Positions 1 through 7,354 are shown, counted from the stretch's first letter. The stretch is 11,286 bases of DNA from Geobacter sp. (GCA_012026855.1 VEOV01000052.1:1-11286); one strand, 5' to 3'. Notes: generated from the sequence alone by a model not told the origin. Numbers and translations: made by a program.

Positions 1-184
1 CGGCGGCACCGGCCAGCCCGGCCATGGCCCCCTGGCCGGCATATTCCGGGCCGAGGGTCGTGTAGACCACAATGCCGAAGGCGATGGAGGAGGGGAGGGC
101 GACCAGCATGGCCGCCAGGCCGCCCCAGAAATCACCTGCCAGGGACGGGGCAGCAGTCGGCGATTTAGAAAGATTGTTGCTCAT
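1..184 (-). CDS. SulP-family anion transporter, N-terminal part (cut by window edge)
   Basis: The first 61 codons of a gene read leftward from an ATG at 184-182; the rest lies outside the window. The peptide opens with a short polar stretch (MSNNLSKSPTAAPSLAG), then the segment DFWGGLAAMLVALPSSIAFG followed by a Gly/Ala-rich run. This matches the start of the first membrane segments of SulP/SLC26 transporters, which move sulfate, bicarbonate or other anions across the inner membrane; the substrate cannot be told from this fragment. No good ribosome binding site is visible (a weak GGTGAT lies about 12 bases upstream). The gene is divergent from phoB and shares a 271-bp gap with it. The family call is fairly secure; whether the gene is intact is unknown. 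Confidence 0.72.
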   Translation of the reverse strand, partial: MSNNLSKSPTAAPSLAGDFWGGLAAMLVALPSSIAFGIVVYTTLGPEYAGQGAMAGLAGAA

Positions 185-235
185 GTTAAAAGTTTATCAC
201 CGTTGGGCAGGGGGTCAAATTGCAGAGAGCTTTTC

Positions 236-275
236 CGGCAGCTGGAGATGCGCTGAAGGATGTCTCCAGCTGCCG
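236..275. repeat. Perfect inverted repeat, 13-bp arms, in the SulP/phoB gap
   Basis: Arms at 236-248 and 263-275 (CGGCAGCTGGAGA and its exact complement) enclose a 14-nt loop. No T-run follows on either strand, so it is not an ordinary intrinsic terminator. It would form a strong hairpin in the leader of a leftward transcript for the SulP gene. It could instead be a dyad protein site. Function unknown. Confidence 0.7.
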
Positions 276-400
276 ACTTCAGGCTAAAGGAACTGTCCAT
301 TTCAGTAAGGTTACATATATGTTGCCAGATGGGAAATTCGCTGTAAAATCCATGGCAATGCGCCTGTCTTGGCGCCAGATTTTGCAAACCCTCACGAAGA

Positions 401-434
401 TCGTCACACGGTTGTAACACTCCGCTGGCATTAT
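401..434 (+). promoter_or_regulatory. PhoB box and -10 region of phoB (autoregulation)
   Basis: Half-sites TCGTCAC (401-407) and TTGTAAC (412-418) are repeated with 11-bp period, as in the E. coli Pho box (CTGTCAT repeated every 11 bp). A -10-like CATTAT (429-434) follows after exactly 10 bp, replacing a normal -35. The same geometry recurs at 3596 and 4357. It is the weakest of the three by sequence. It implies that PhoB activates its own operon. Confidence 0.65.
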
Positions 435-455
435 CAAACTTGAGGTGCCCTGTTT

Positions 456-1133
456 ATGAAAGTTGTCATTGTGGAAGACGAAAAGGATCTGGCCGAGCTG
501 CTCGCCTTCAACCTGCAGAAGGAGGGGTGGCAGACAATAGTTGCCCTGGACGGCAGAAGCGGGCTGGATACTATTCTGGCCGAGCTGCCCGACCTGGTGA
601 TTCTTGACCTGATGCTCCCCGAACTGACCGGCATCGAGGTCTGCAAACAGCTGCGGCGGCAGGAAAAGACGGCCACCATCCCGGTGATCATGGTGACTGC
701 CAAGGGGGAGGAGATCGACCGGGTGGTCGGCTTTGAAGTCGGCGCCGATGACTACCTGGTGAAACCGTTCTCAACGCGGGAGCTGCTGCTGCGCATCAAG
801 GCCATTCTGCGCCGGACCGCTTCTCCGGTAGAAACGGAAAAAACCATCCGCCACGGCGCGCTCGTCATTGATGAAGAGCGGCACCTGGTCACGGTGCATG
901 ACGCCGAAGTGACCCTGACCCTCACCGAATTCAAGCTGCTGGCGATCCTGGCAATGCGCCCCGGCAGGATGCAGAGCCGCGAGCGGCTGCTGCAGGATGT
1001 CTGGGGGTACAGCAGCGATGCCGACACCAGGACGGTGGATACCCACATCACCCGGCTGCGCAGCAAACTGGGGGAGGCCGGTGAGATGATCCGCACCGTG
1101 CGCGGCTACGGCTACAAGCTGGAGATTGCATGA
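456..1133 (+). CDS. phoB: PhoB, phosphate-regulon response regulator
   Basis: A 225-aa two-domain response regulator that, once phosphorylated by PhoR, binds Pho boxes and activates phosphate-starvation promoters. The receiver domain (about 1-120) has the acidic pair E7/D8, phosphoacceptor D51 in VILDLMLPE, T81 and K103 in GADDYLVKPF. The C-terminal half (about 128-225) is an OmpR/PhoB winged helix with the family sequences LTLTEFKLL and VDTHITRLRSKLG and the closing VRGYGYKLE. The ATG at 456 is preceded by TGAGGTG (441-447). The stop codon overlaps the phoR start as ATGA, so the two genes are translationally coupled. Context with phoR, pstSCAB and phoU makes PhoB far more likely than another OmpR-type regulator. 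Confidence 0.95.
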   Translation: MKVVIVEDEKDLAELLAFNLQKEGWQTIVALDGRSGLDTILAELPDLVILDLMLPELTGIEVCKQLRRQEKTATIPVIMVTAKGEEIDRVVGFEVGADDYLVKPFSTRELLLRIKAILRRTASPVETEKTIRHGALVIDEERHLVTVHDAEVTLTLTEFKLLAILAMRPGRMQSRERLLQDVWGYSSDADTRTVDTHITRLRSKLGEAGEMIRTVRGYGYKLEIA

Positions 1134-2902
1134 AAATGTCTTTCCGCAGTAAATTGATGCTCTCCTATCTGGCCCTGCTGCTGGTAATGAGCACAGCCAT
1201 CTATTTCTACCTGAACCACTCTCTGCAGGTCTCCATTGTCGGCTCGCTCAAGGAGACCCTGGGTAGCGAGGCGAAGCTTACCGCCAGCATGATGCTTCGC
1301 GACAGCGCCGACATCAGGCATTCGGCGCCGTTGCTCGCCATGGAGGCCGGCCGGTCATCAGCTGCCAGGGTGACCATCATTGACCACCAGGGGCGTGTCA
1401 TCGGCGATTCGGAAATCCCGGTGGACAAACTGGCTGAGGTCGAGAACCATCTTGACCGTCCGGAAGTCAGGCAGGCCCTGGCGACCGGCCGGGGGGAATC
1501 GATCCGCTACTCCGCCACCATCAGGACCGACATGCTCTACGTGGCCGTGCCGCTGGCGAGCCATGGCGACCAGAGAGGCATCGTCCGCTTTGCCCTCCCC
1601 CTCTCTTCGGTTGACCAGGCGCTTAACCGGATGCACACCATGCTCGGCATCGGCCTCTGTCTGGCACTGCTGCTTTCCCTGATCCTGTCGGACATCTTTT
1701 CCCGGCTTACCTCCCGGCCGCTGCGGCAGATAGCTGCCACGGCCGCCGGTATCGGCAAGGGGGACTTCAGCCGCCGGCTCCCCAATGTCTGGCATGACGA
1801 ACTTGGCGACCTTGCCAGGATCATGAACGAAATGGCAGCCAGGCTGGAAGAGCAGCTGCTCACCCTTTCCCGGGAAAAGAGCCGTCTCGATGCCATCCTC
1901 AAGGGGATGGGCGAAGGGTTGATGGTTACCGACCGGCAGGGGTTCATCAGCCTGGTCAATCCGGCCTTCTGCAGCCTGTTCGGCGTCACTGAAGGGGTCA
2001 TCGGGGCGCCGCTCAGCCATATTTCACGCCATCCGGCCCTGCACGAATCGTTCAGCCGGGTCTGCGGCAGCGGCTGCGAACTGCTGGAAGAGATGACCCT
2101 GAAGTTTGCCGGTGACAAGGTGCTGTTGACCCACTGGGTGCCCCTGGGGGGGGACTCTGCGTCAAACGGGGTGGTCGCCGTCTTTCACGACATAACCGAT
2201 ATCAAGCGGCTGGAAAACATCCGCAAGGATTTTGTGGCCAATGTCTCCCATGAGCTGCGCACGCCGGTGACCGTCATCAAAGGGTATGCCGAGACCCTGC
2301 TGGACGGCTTGATCAAGGATAATCCGGAGCAGGCGCAGAAGTTCATCGCCGTAATTCTGTCCCACAGCGAACGGCTCACCACCCTGATTACGGATATTCT
2401 CAACCTTTCCGAACTGGAGTCGGCCGGCTTTGCCCTGGAGCTGCACAGCTGCGAGGTGGAAGCGGTCGTGCGCCGGGCCGCCGCCATGGTCGAGAAGAAA
2501 GCCGCTGCCAAAGGGGTGGCAGTTGTCCTGCCGGAGAGGAGTGTCACCAAGGCACTGGCCGACCCGGGGAGGCTGGAGCAGGTACTGGTCAATCTGCTGG
2601 ACAATGCCGTGAAATATACGCCGTCGGGTGGCAGAGTCGAGGTGCTGGTCGACAGTGACGCTGACATGCTGAGCGTCGCCGTGCGCGACAATGGCGCCGG
2701 GGTGCCGGAAGAGAGTATCCCCAGGCTCTTCGAGCGGTTTTACCGGGTTGATGCCGGCAGAAGCAGGAGTGAAGGGGGGACCGGGCTCGGTCTGGCCATA
2801 GTCAAGCATATCGTGCAGCTCCATGGCGGTACGGTCAAGGCGGAGAATAACCGCCCTGCCAGGGGAGCCACCTTCAGCTTCACGCTGCAAAAAGGGGATT
2901 AG
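1130..2902 (+). CDS. phoR: PhoR, phosphate-regulon sensor histidine kinase
   Basis: A 590-aa inner-membrane kinase expected to phosphorylate PhoB when phosphate is low. Order of parts: a membrane segment at about 10-28; an extracytoplasmic domain at about 30-168; a second membrane segment at about 170-190; a HAMP linker (about 190-245); a PAS domain (about 250-355); a HisKA domain with H374 in FVANVSHELRTPV; and an ATPase domain with the N box NLLDNAVKYTP (488-498), G1 DNGAGV (520-525), F box LFERFYR (533-539) and G2 GGTGLGL (549-555). E. coli PhoR is shorter and lacks a large periplasmic domain; the longer architecture seen here is common outside enterics. The start overlaps the phoB stop by 4 bp; a second ATG lies two codons inside at 1136. 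Confidence 0.93.
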   Translation: MKMSFRSKLMLSYLALLLVMSTAIYFYLNHSLQVSIVGSLKETLGSEAKLTASMMLRDSADIRHSAPLLAMEAGRSSAARVTIIDHQGRVIGDSEIPVDKLAEVENHLDRPEVRQALATGRGESIRYSATIRTDMLYVAVPLASHGDQRGIVRFALPLSSVDQALNRMHTMLGIGLCLALLLSLILSDIFSRLTSRPLRQIAATAAGIGKGDFSRRLPNVWHDELGDLARIMNEMAARLEEQLLTLSREKSRLDAILKGMGEGLMVTDRQGFISLVNPAFCSLFGVTEGVIGAPLSHISRHPALHESFSRVCGSGCELLEEMTLKFAGDKVLLTHWVPLGGDSASNGVVAVFHDITDIKRLENIRKDFVANVSHELRTPVTVIKGYAETLLDGLIKDNPEQAQKFIAVILSHSERLTTLITDILNLSELESAGFALELHSCEVEAVVRRAAAMVEKKAAAKGVAVVLPERSVTKALADPGRLEQVLVNLLDNAVKYTPSGGRVEVLVDSDADMLSVAVRDNGAGVPEESIPRLFERFYRVDAGRSRSEGGTGLGLAIVKHIVQLHGGTVKAENNRPARGATFSFTLQKGD

Positions 2903-2959
2903 TCAATTAATCGATGCTGTTGGGACAAAAATTCTTTACCAAAACAGGCGGAATTACGG

Positions 2960-2988
2960 TTGACACTTTTTGTTGGCTTGGATATAAG
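2960..2988 (+). promoter_or_regulatory. Sigma-70 promoter of the hemerythrin gene
   Basis: A perfect -35 TTGACA (2960-2965), a 17-bp spacer and a -10 TATAAG (2983-2988, five of six consensus bases) lie 68 bp upstream of the hemerythrin start. No Pho box is visible. The gene is therefore probably expressed independently of PhoB, although read-through from phoR is possible since I see no terminator after phoR. Confidence 0.75.
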
Positions 2989-3056
2989 ACTAAAACGATG
3001 AGCTTGGTCTTATGGCAAAATTATAAATAACGCGACACTGGTAACGAGGGGAGCAA

Positions 3057-3458
3057 ATGGAAATCGCATGGAATGCCAGCCTGGCCACAGGCAACGAGGA
3101 GATTGACAACCAGCATAAGGAGCTTTTCAGCCGCTTTGCCAACCTGCTGGCGGCCTGCAGCCAGAGGAAGGGGCGTGAGGAGATCCTCAACATGTACCGC
3201 TTTCTGGACAGCTACGTGAAGGATCATTTTGCCCTTGAAGAGCGGCTGCAGCTGCAGCACAGCTACCCTGGCTATGCTGATCACAAGGCGCAGCATGACA
3301 ACTTCATCAGAGACCTCAAACAGTTGGAGTACCTGCTCCAGGACGAGGGGGCCACGCTGATGCTGGTGATCGTTACCAATCAGACCATGGCTGACTGGCT
3401 GATCAACCATGTCAGCCGTGAAGATGTCAAGCTGGCAGAATATTTACGCCGCAACTAG
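3057..3458 (+). CDS. Bacteriohemerythrin (single-domain non-heme di-iron O2-binding protein)
   Basis: A 133-aa protein that is essentially one hemerythrin domain. All seven iron-ligand positions of the family are present: H20, H57 and E61 (HxxxE), H76 and H80 (HxxxH), H118 and D123 (HxxxxD). The opening IAWN and the segment IDNQHKELF are typical of bacterial hemerythrins. There is no signal peptide, so it should be cytoplasmic. Such proteins bind O2 reversibly and are proposed to act in oxygen storage, delivery or sensing in microaerophiles and anaerobes; the role here is not shown. The ATG at 3057 has a strong ribosome binding site, GAGGGGAG (3046-3053). It has its own promoter (2960) and terminator (3472), so it is a one-gene unit lodged between phoR and the Pho-box operons. 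Confidence 0.93.
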   Translation: MEIAWNASLATGNEEIDNQHKELFSRFANLLAACSQRKGREEILNMYRFLDSYVKDHFALEERLQLQHSYPGYADHKAQHDNFIRDLKQLEYLLQDEGATLMLVIVTNQTMADWLINHVSREDVKLAEYLRRN

Positions 3459-3471
3459 CTGAACCCGTAAG

Positions 3472-3507
3472 GCCGGAACCGGGCTTTGTGCCAGGTTCCG
3501 GCTTTCT
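3472..3507 (+). terminator. Rho-independent terminator after hemerythrin gene
   Basis: Perfect 9-bp stem GCCGGAACC (3472-3480) / GGTTCCGGC (3494-3502), lengthened inside by GGC/GCC, followed by a short U tract (TTTCT). It lies 13 bp after the stop codon. Confidence 0.85.
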
Positions 3508-3595
3508 CCCCCCATCAAGCCTTCGCAGAGCAGCCCTCCTTCGTCAATCTACCTGACAACCCCGAACCACCTGATTTTGCACAGATAAACCATGT

Positions 3596-3629
3596 TCGTA
3601 ACAGCTTTGTAACTTCGGCCGGTTATGCT
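3596..3629 (+). promoter_or_regulatory. PhoB box and -10 of the zinc-ribbon/PsiE operon
   Basis: Half-sites TCGTAAC (3596-3602) and TTGTAAC (3607-3613) with 11-bp period, then 10 bp, then TATGCT (3624-3629) as -10. The spacing is identical to the pstS and phoB boxes. It places the following two genes in the Pho regulon by inference. Confidence 0.78.
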
Positions 3630-3665
3630 TTTCTCAAACTAATCGAGTGAAAAGGAGAAGAGACT

Positions 3666-3860
3666 ATGAAAACAAGGTCAGGAGATTACTACGTATGGCA
3701 CTGTGACTGGTGCGACAGCACCAACCATACCATCTGGACGCGGCTGGCAACCGAGGGTCTGGTCTGTGGCGCCTGCCACCACCAGGCAGGCACTACCGCC
3801 GATGACTACCCGGTGTTCATGCCGGCAAACATGGCTGCCGTATCAGGTGTCTATGCCTGA
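3666..3860 (+). CDS. Small putative zinc-ribbon protein of unknown function, Pho-regulated
   Basis: A 64-aa protein I do not recognise by name. It has two CxxC pairs, C13-DW-C16 and C34-GA-C37, 17 residues apart, the layout of a small zinc ribbon; H12, H38 and H39 lie beside the cysteines. It has no signal peptide or membrane segment, so it is likely a cytosolic metal-binding or nucleic-acid/protein-binding adaptor. The ATG at 3666 has a strong AAGGAG site (3652-3657). A PhoB box lies 52 bp upstream of the start and the PsiE-family gene starts 35 bp after the stop, so the two are probably one phosphate-starvation operon. The good ribosome site, GC content like the neighbours and the conserved cysteine pattern argue for a real gene. 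Function unknown. Confidence 0.8.
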   Translation: MKTRSGDYYVWHCDWCDSTNHTIWTRLATEGLVCGACHHQAGTTADDYPVFMPANMAAVSGVYA

Positions 3861-3895
3861 TTGCCGCAGGCAGAGCAGAGTTTCCAGGAGAAATC

Positions 3896-4333
3896 ATGTT
3901 TAACACGGACATTGTCGACCTTAAAATATCCAAGTTTTTTGAGACTTCCGCCCGCGTGCTGTTGTCATTTCTCATCATGGCTATCTTCTGTGCCATCCTG
4001 GCCGGTATCGGCTATACCTTCTATGATCTCCGCCTGGTCATGCAGACTGATTTCCACCAGTTTTTCAAGACGATAATTGTCGACATGCTGACGGTGCTGG
4101 CCATGGTCGAGGTGTTGAGAACCGCCCTGGCCTATTTCACCGAAGGCCGGGTCAAGGTGACCTACATTATCGACACGGTCATCGTTACGGTGCTCACCGA
4201 GGTGATGGCCTTTTGGTACCGGGAGATGGAGTGGGAGCAGATTGCCATGGTGATCGCCCTGGTGCTGTCACTGGCAGGTGTCAGGATCATTGCCGTCCGC
4301 TACTCGCCCCGGCGGGTGCGGGAAGAGTTGTGA
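3896..4333 (+). CDS. PsiE-family phosphate-starvation-inducible membrane protein
   Basis: A 145-aa protein with four predicted membrane segments (about 20-43, 58-80, 88-107, 114-133) and short loops. Size (E. coli PsiE is about 136 aa), topology and the charged turn sequences around EVLRTALAYFTEGRVKVTYI fit the PsiE family, whose E. coli member is induced by phosphate starvation; its biochemical role is unknown. The ATG at 3896 has AGGAG (3886-3890). It follows the zinc-ribbon gene in the same Pho-box operon, and pstS begins 98 bp after its stop from its own Pho box with no terminator in between. Some read-through into pstS is therefore possible. The regulatory context independently supports the family call. 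Confidence 0.82.
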   Translation: MFNTDIVDLKISKFFETSARVLLSFLIMAIFCAILAGIGYTFYDLRLVMQTDFHQFFKTIIVDMLTVLAMVEVLRTALAYFTEGRVKVTYIIDTVIVTVLTEVMAFWYREMEWEQIAMVIALVLSLAGVRIIAVRYSPRRVREEL

Positions 4334-4345
4334 GTAATTGCACAA

Positions 4346-4390
4346 CTTTGGCAGAGCTGTAACAGAGCTGTAACAGTGAGGGGTTATCCT
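4346..4390 (+). promoter_or_regulatory. PhoB box and -10 of pstS
   Basis: Two identical half-sites CTGTAAC (4357-4363 and 4368-4374) with 11-bp period form the best Pho box in the window. A degenerate third half-site CTTTGGC (4346-4352) keeps the same phase. After exactly 10 bp comes TATCCT (4385-4390) as -10, in GGTTATCCTTT, which closely matches GGTTATGCTTT at the 3596 promoter. Confidence 0.85.
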
Positions 4391-4431
4391 TTGAACATAG
4401 TATAAAGAGCTATGATTAAAGGAGATTCCAA

Positions 4432-5448
4432 ATGCTTAACAAAATTGTCACCTTGACGGCGGCTGCTCTTCTGGGGCTTGCCAGCATTGCCGGTGCCGAG
4501 ACGCTGATCAACGGTGCCGGCGCTACCTTCCCCTACCCGCTCTACTCCAAGTGGTTCAGCGAGTACGCCAAAATCGACCCGAGCGTAAAATTCAATTACC
4601 AGTCCATCGGTTCCGGCGGCGGCATCAAGCAGGTTACCGCCCAGACCGTTGACTTCGGGGCTTCCGACAAGTTTCTCAGCGACGATGAGTTGAAAGCAGC
4701 ACCCGGCAAGCTGCTCCATATCCCGACCGTAATGGGGGCAGTGGTGGTTACCTACAACCTTCCCGGCGTAGCCAAGGGGCTGAAGCTCAACTCCGAGGAT
4801 GTGGCCAACATCTTCCTCGGCAAGATCACCAAGTGGAACGACAAGCGCATTGCCGACGACAACCCCGGGGTGAACCTGCCTGACAAGGCGATTATTGTGG
4901 TGCACCGCTCCGACGGCAGCGGCACAACCAGCATCTTCACCGACTACCTGTCAGGCGTCAACGGCGATTGGGCTAAGTCCGTCGGCAAGGGGGCCTCGGT
5001 CAAGTGGCCGGTCGGCCTTGGCGGCAAGGGGAATGAAGGGGTGGCAGGGCAGATCAAGACTACCAAGTTCACCATCGGTTACGTGGAGCTGGCCTACGCC
5101 TTTGAGAACAAGCTCCCCTATGCAACCCTGAAAAACAAGTCCGGCAGCTGGGTCGAGCCTTCAATCCAGACCACCAGTGCCGCCGCTGCTGCAGCTGTGA
5201 AGCATATGCCGGCCGATTACCGCATCTCGCTGGTAAACCAGCCCGGCAAGGACGCCTACCCCATAACCGGCTTCACCTGGCTGCTGGTCTACCAGGGCCA
5301 GAAGGACAAGGTAAAAGGGAAAAAGCTGGTAGAGTTCCTGAACTGGAGCCTGCACAAGGGGCAGAAAATGGCAGCGCCGATGCTTTATGCGCCACTGCCG
5401 GAATCAGTGCTGAAAATGGTTGAAAAGACCATCAAGACCATTAACTGA
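4432..5448 (+). CDS. pstS: PstS, periplasmic phosphate-binding protein
   Basis: A 338-aa substrate-binding protein of the high-affinity phosphate ABC transporter. A signal peptide covers residues 1-22 (MLNKIV, hydrophobic core, SIAGA before E23); no lipobox cysteine is present, so it should be soluble in the periplasm. Every phosphate-contact region of E. coli PstS is recognisable: GAGATF with T32 and F33, S61 in SIGSGGG, D79 in DFGASD, and R159-D161-S163-G164-T165 in HRSDGSGTT. The ATG at 4432 is preceded by AAAGGAG (4418-4424). It has its own Pho box and is followed by an intrinsic terminator, so it can be made in excess over the membrane components, as expected for a binding protein. Confidence 0.97.
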   Translation: MLNKIVTLTAAALLGLASIAGAETLINGAGATFPYPLYSKWFSEYAKIDPSVKFNYQSIGSGGGIKQVTAQTVDFGASDKFLSDDELKAAPGKLLHIPTVMGAVVVTYNLPGVAKGLKLNSEDVANIFLGKITKWNDKRIADDNPGVNLPDKAIIVVHRSDGSGTTSIFTDYLSGVNGDWAKSVGKGASVKWPVGLGGKGNEGVAGQIKTTKFTIGYVELAYAFENKLPYATLKNKSGSWVEPSIQTTSAAAAAAVKHMPADYRISLVNQPGKDAYPITGFTWLLVYQGQKDKVKGKKLVEFLNWSLHKGQKMAAPMLYAPLPESVLKMVEKTIKTIN

Positions 5449-5464
5449 GCTGAGTAGTTCAATT

Positions 5465-5502
5465 GCCCGCAGCCGCTGCTTGCTCAGCCTGCGGGCTTTT
5501 TT
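5465..5502 (+). terminator. Intrinsic terminator/attenuator between pstS and pstC
   Basis: Stem GCCCGCAG (5465-5472) / CTGCGGGC (5489-5496), extended inside by GCTG/CAGC, followed directly by six T (5497-5502). It lies 17 bp after the pstS stop. No new promoter is clear before pstC, so this probably acts as a partial terminator that lowers pstCAB-phoU expression relative to pstS. Confidence 0.88.
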
Positions 5503-5558
5503 CCGGAAACATGGGTGTTACGATTATGCAACAGAATTGTTCAATTGCGGGGAGTGTC

Positions 5559-6518
5559 ATGACAGAAGCTGATTCCCGGTATGAACCAGAGCGGAGAAGG
5601 CCACTGGGCGGCGATACCATCTACCGGTGGCTGACTGCCGGCTTTGGTCTGCTGGTGCTGGCCATCCTCGGGCTGATGCTCTTCGAGATGGCCCAGGGGA
5701 GCCTGCCTTCCCTGGCAAAATCAGGCTGGAGCTTTATCTCCGGTAAAGACTGGGATGCCGTGCAGGGGAATTTCGGGGCGCTGCCGTTTATTTTCGGTTC
5801 GGTTGTCTCGGCCGTGCTGGCGATTCTTGTGGCAACCCCCTTGAGCGTGGCCACGGCCCTGTTCATCACGGAAATAGCGCCTAAAAAGGTCGGTGGTGTC
5901 ATTGCCTCGCTGGTGGAGCTGCTGGCAGCCATCCCGAGCGTCATTTACGGCCTCTGGGGGGTACTGGTAATGGCCCCCTGGCTGCAGCAAAGTGTTCAGC
6001 CCTGGCTGATCGACCATCTCGGCTTTCTCCCCTTTTTCAGCGGGGCCCCCTTCGGCGCCAGCAGGATGGCCGGGGTGCTGATCCAGGCGATCATGATTAT
6101 CCCGATAATTACCGCCATCTGCAGGGAGGTGCTGCTGGCAGTGCCCCAGAGCCAGCGGGAAGCGGCGGTTGCCCTGGGGGCGACCAAATGGGAGATGATC
6201 CGCATTGCCGTGCTCCCCTACGGCCGATCCGGCGTCCTTGGTGCGGTCATCCTCGGGCTGGGGCGGGCCATTGGTGAGACCATGGCGGTCACCATGGTAA
6301 TCGGCAATTCGCCGCTTATCTCCATGTCGCTCCTCTCCCCGGCCTATACCATGCCGAGCGTCATTGCCAACGAGTTTGCCGAAGCAACCAATGCGCTGCA
6401 TTCGGCCGCCCTGATGGAGATCGGCCTGATTCTCCTCTTTGTGACCCTGGCAGTGAACGTCCTGGCCCGGGTGATGATCTGGAGCGTTACCAGAGGGGCA
6501 AAGGGGGGGGTAGCGTGA
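5559..6518 (+). CDS. pstC: PstC, phosphate ABC transporter permease
   Basis: With the ATG at 5559 the protein is 319 aa, the same length as E. coli PstC. It forms, with PstA, the inner-membrane channel for phosphate. Six membrane segments are visible (about 26-46, 78-103, 113-138, 172-195, 224-250, 284-310). The ABC-permease EAA loop that contacts PstB is at about 201-222 (EAAVALGATKWEMIR), followed by GLGRAIGETMAVTMVIGN. Longer in-frame versions starting at 5463 (TTG) would begin inside the terminator and ATGs at 5511 and 5526 lack a ribosome site, so I prefer 5559, with GGGGAG at 5549-5554 (a short 4-nt spacing). The stop overlaps the pstA start by 4 bp. A run of eight G (6503-6510) near the end is a possible slippage or sequencing-error spot. 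Confidence 0.95.
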   Translation: MTEADSRYEPERRRPLGGDTIYRWLTAGFGLLVLAILGLMLFEMAQGSLPSLAKSGWSFISGKDWDAVQGNFGALPFIFGSVVSAVLAILVATPLSVATALFITEIAPKKVGGVIASLVELLAAIPSVIYGLWGVLVMAPWLQQSVQPWLIDHLGFLPFFSGAPFGASRMAGVLIQAIMIIPIITAICREVLLAVPQSQREAAVALGATKWEMIRIAVLPYGRSGVLGAVILGLGRAIGETMAVTMVIGNSPLISMSLLSPAYTMPSVIANEFAEATNALHSAALMEIGLILLFVTLAVNVLARVMIWSVTRGAKGGVA

Positions 6519-7354
6519 GAAGCATAACCCTCAGAAACTGGCAGAACCACGCCGCTACCGCAATGATGCTGCTTGGCACCGTGGCGGTGCTGGTGCCGCT
6601 GGCGCTGGTATTTTTCCACATCCTCAGGATGGGCTTCAGCTCCCTTTCCCTGGATTTCTTTACCAACATTCCCAAGCCGACCGGCGAGAGCGGCGGCGGC
6701 ATGGCCAACGGACTGCTCGGCTCGGCGATCATGATTACTCTTTCCGCCTGTATCGGCCTGCCAATCGGCATTCTTGGGGCGGTTTACCTGACGGAGTTCG
6801 GCGGCGGCAAGCTGGCCAACACCATCCGTTTCAGTGCCGATGTCCTGGCCGGGGTGCCGTCCATCATCACCGGCATGGTGGCCTACACGCTGCTGGTCGT
6901 GCCGATGAAGGGCTTTTCGGCCCTGGCCGGTGCAGTAGCCCTGGCGTTGATCATGATCCCCATCGTACTGCGCACCACGGAGGAGCAGCTGAAAATGGTG
7001 CCCGGCACCCTGCGGGAAGCCTCCCTGGCCCTGGGGGTGCCACTCTGGCGCACCAGCCTGCAGGTGATGCTCAAGACCGCCACCAAGGGGATTGTTACCG
7101 GGGTGCTGCTGGCCATTGCCAGAATCGCCGGCGAGACGGCGCCGCTCCTCTTTACGGCCCTGGGCAACCAGTTCTGGAGCAGGAAGCTGACCGAACCGAT
7201 GGCGGCGCTGCCGCTGCAGATCTTCAGCTTTGCCATCGCCCCCTATGAAGACTGGCACAAGCTGGCCTGGGCCGGGGCGCTGGTGCTGGTGGTGGTGATG
7301 TTTACCCTGAATATCGGCGCGCGGCTGATGGGACGGAGTGCGCGTCAGAGTTGA
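6515..7354 (+). CDS. pstA: PstA, phosphate ABC transporter permease
   Basis: A 279-aa permease, partner of PstC. Membrane segments lie at about 15-37, 68-92, 108-130, 135-153, 192-215 and 250-270. The EAA loop is at about 168-189 (EASLALGVPLWRTSLQVMLK), followed by ARIAGETAPLL, the PstA counterpart of the PstC GRAIGET motif. Translation starts at a GTG (6515-6517) that overlaps the pstC stop (GTGA); the G-rich run at 6503-6510 is the only ribosome-binding-like sequence, so coupling to pstC is likely. It is followed by an unusual 221-bp gap before pstB, filled by a structured repeat (7376-7542), whereas these two genes are usually tightly linked. Confidence 0.95.
   Translation: MRSITLRNWQNHAATAMMLLGTVAVLVPLALVFFHILRMGFSSLSLDFFTNIPKPTGESGGGMANGLLGSAIMITLSACIGLPIGILGAVYLTEFGGGKLANTIRFSADVLAGVPSIITGMVAYTLLVVPMKGFSALAGAVALALIMIPIVLRTTEEQLKMVPGTLREASLALGVPLWRTSLQVMLKTATKGIVTGVLLAIARIAGETAPLLFTALGNQFWSRKLTEPMAALPLQIFSFAIAPYEDWHKLAWAGALVLVVVMFTLNIGARLMGRSARQS

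Noticed and set aside
341..358. CTGTAAA as a further Pho half-site upstream of phoB
   Set aside because: The position 11 bp downstream (ATGGCAA) does not match, so there is no paired half-site.
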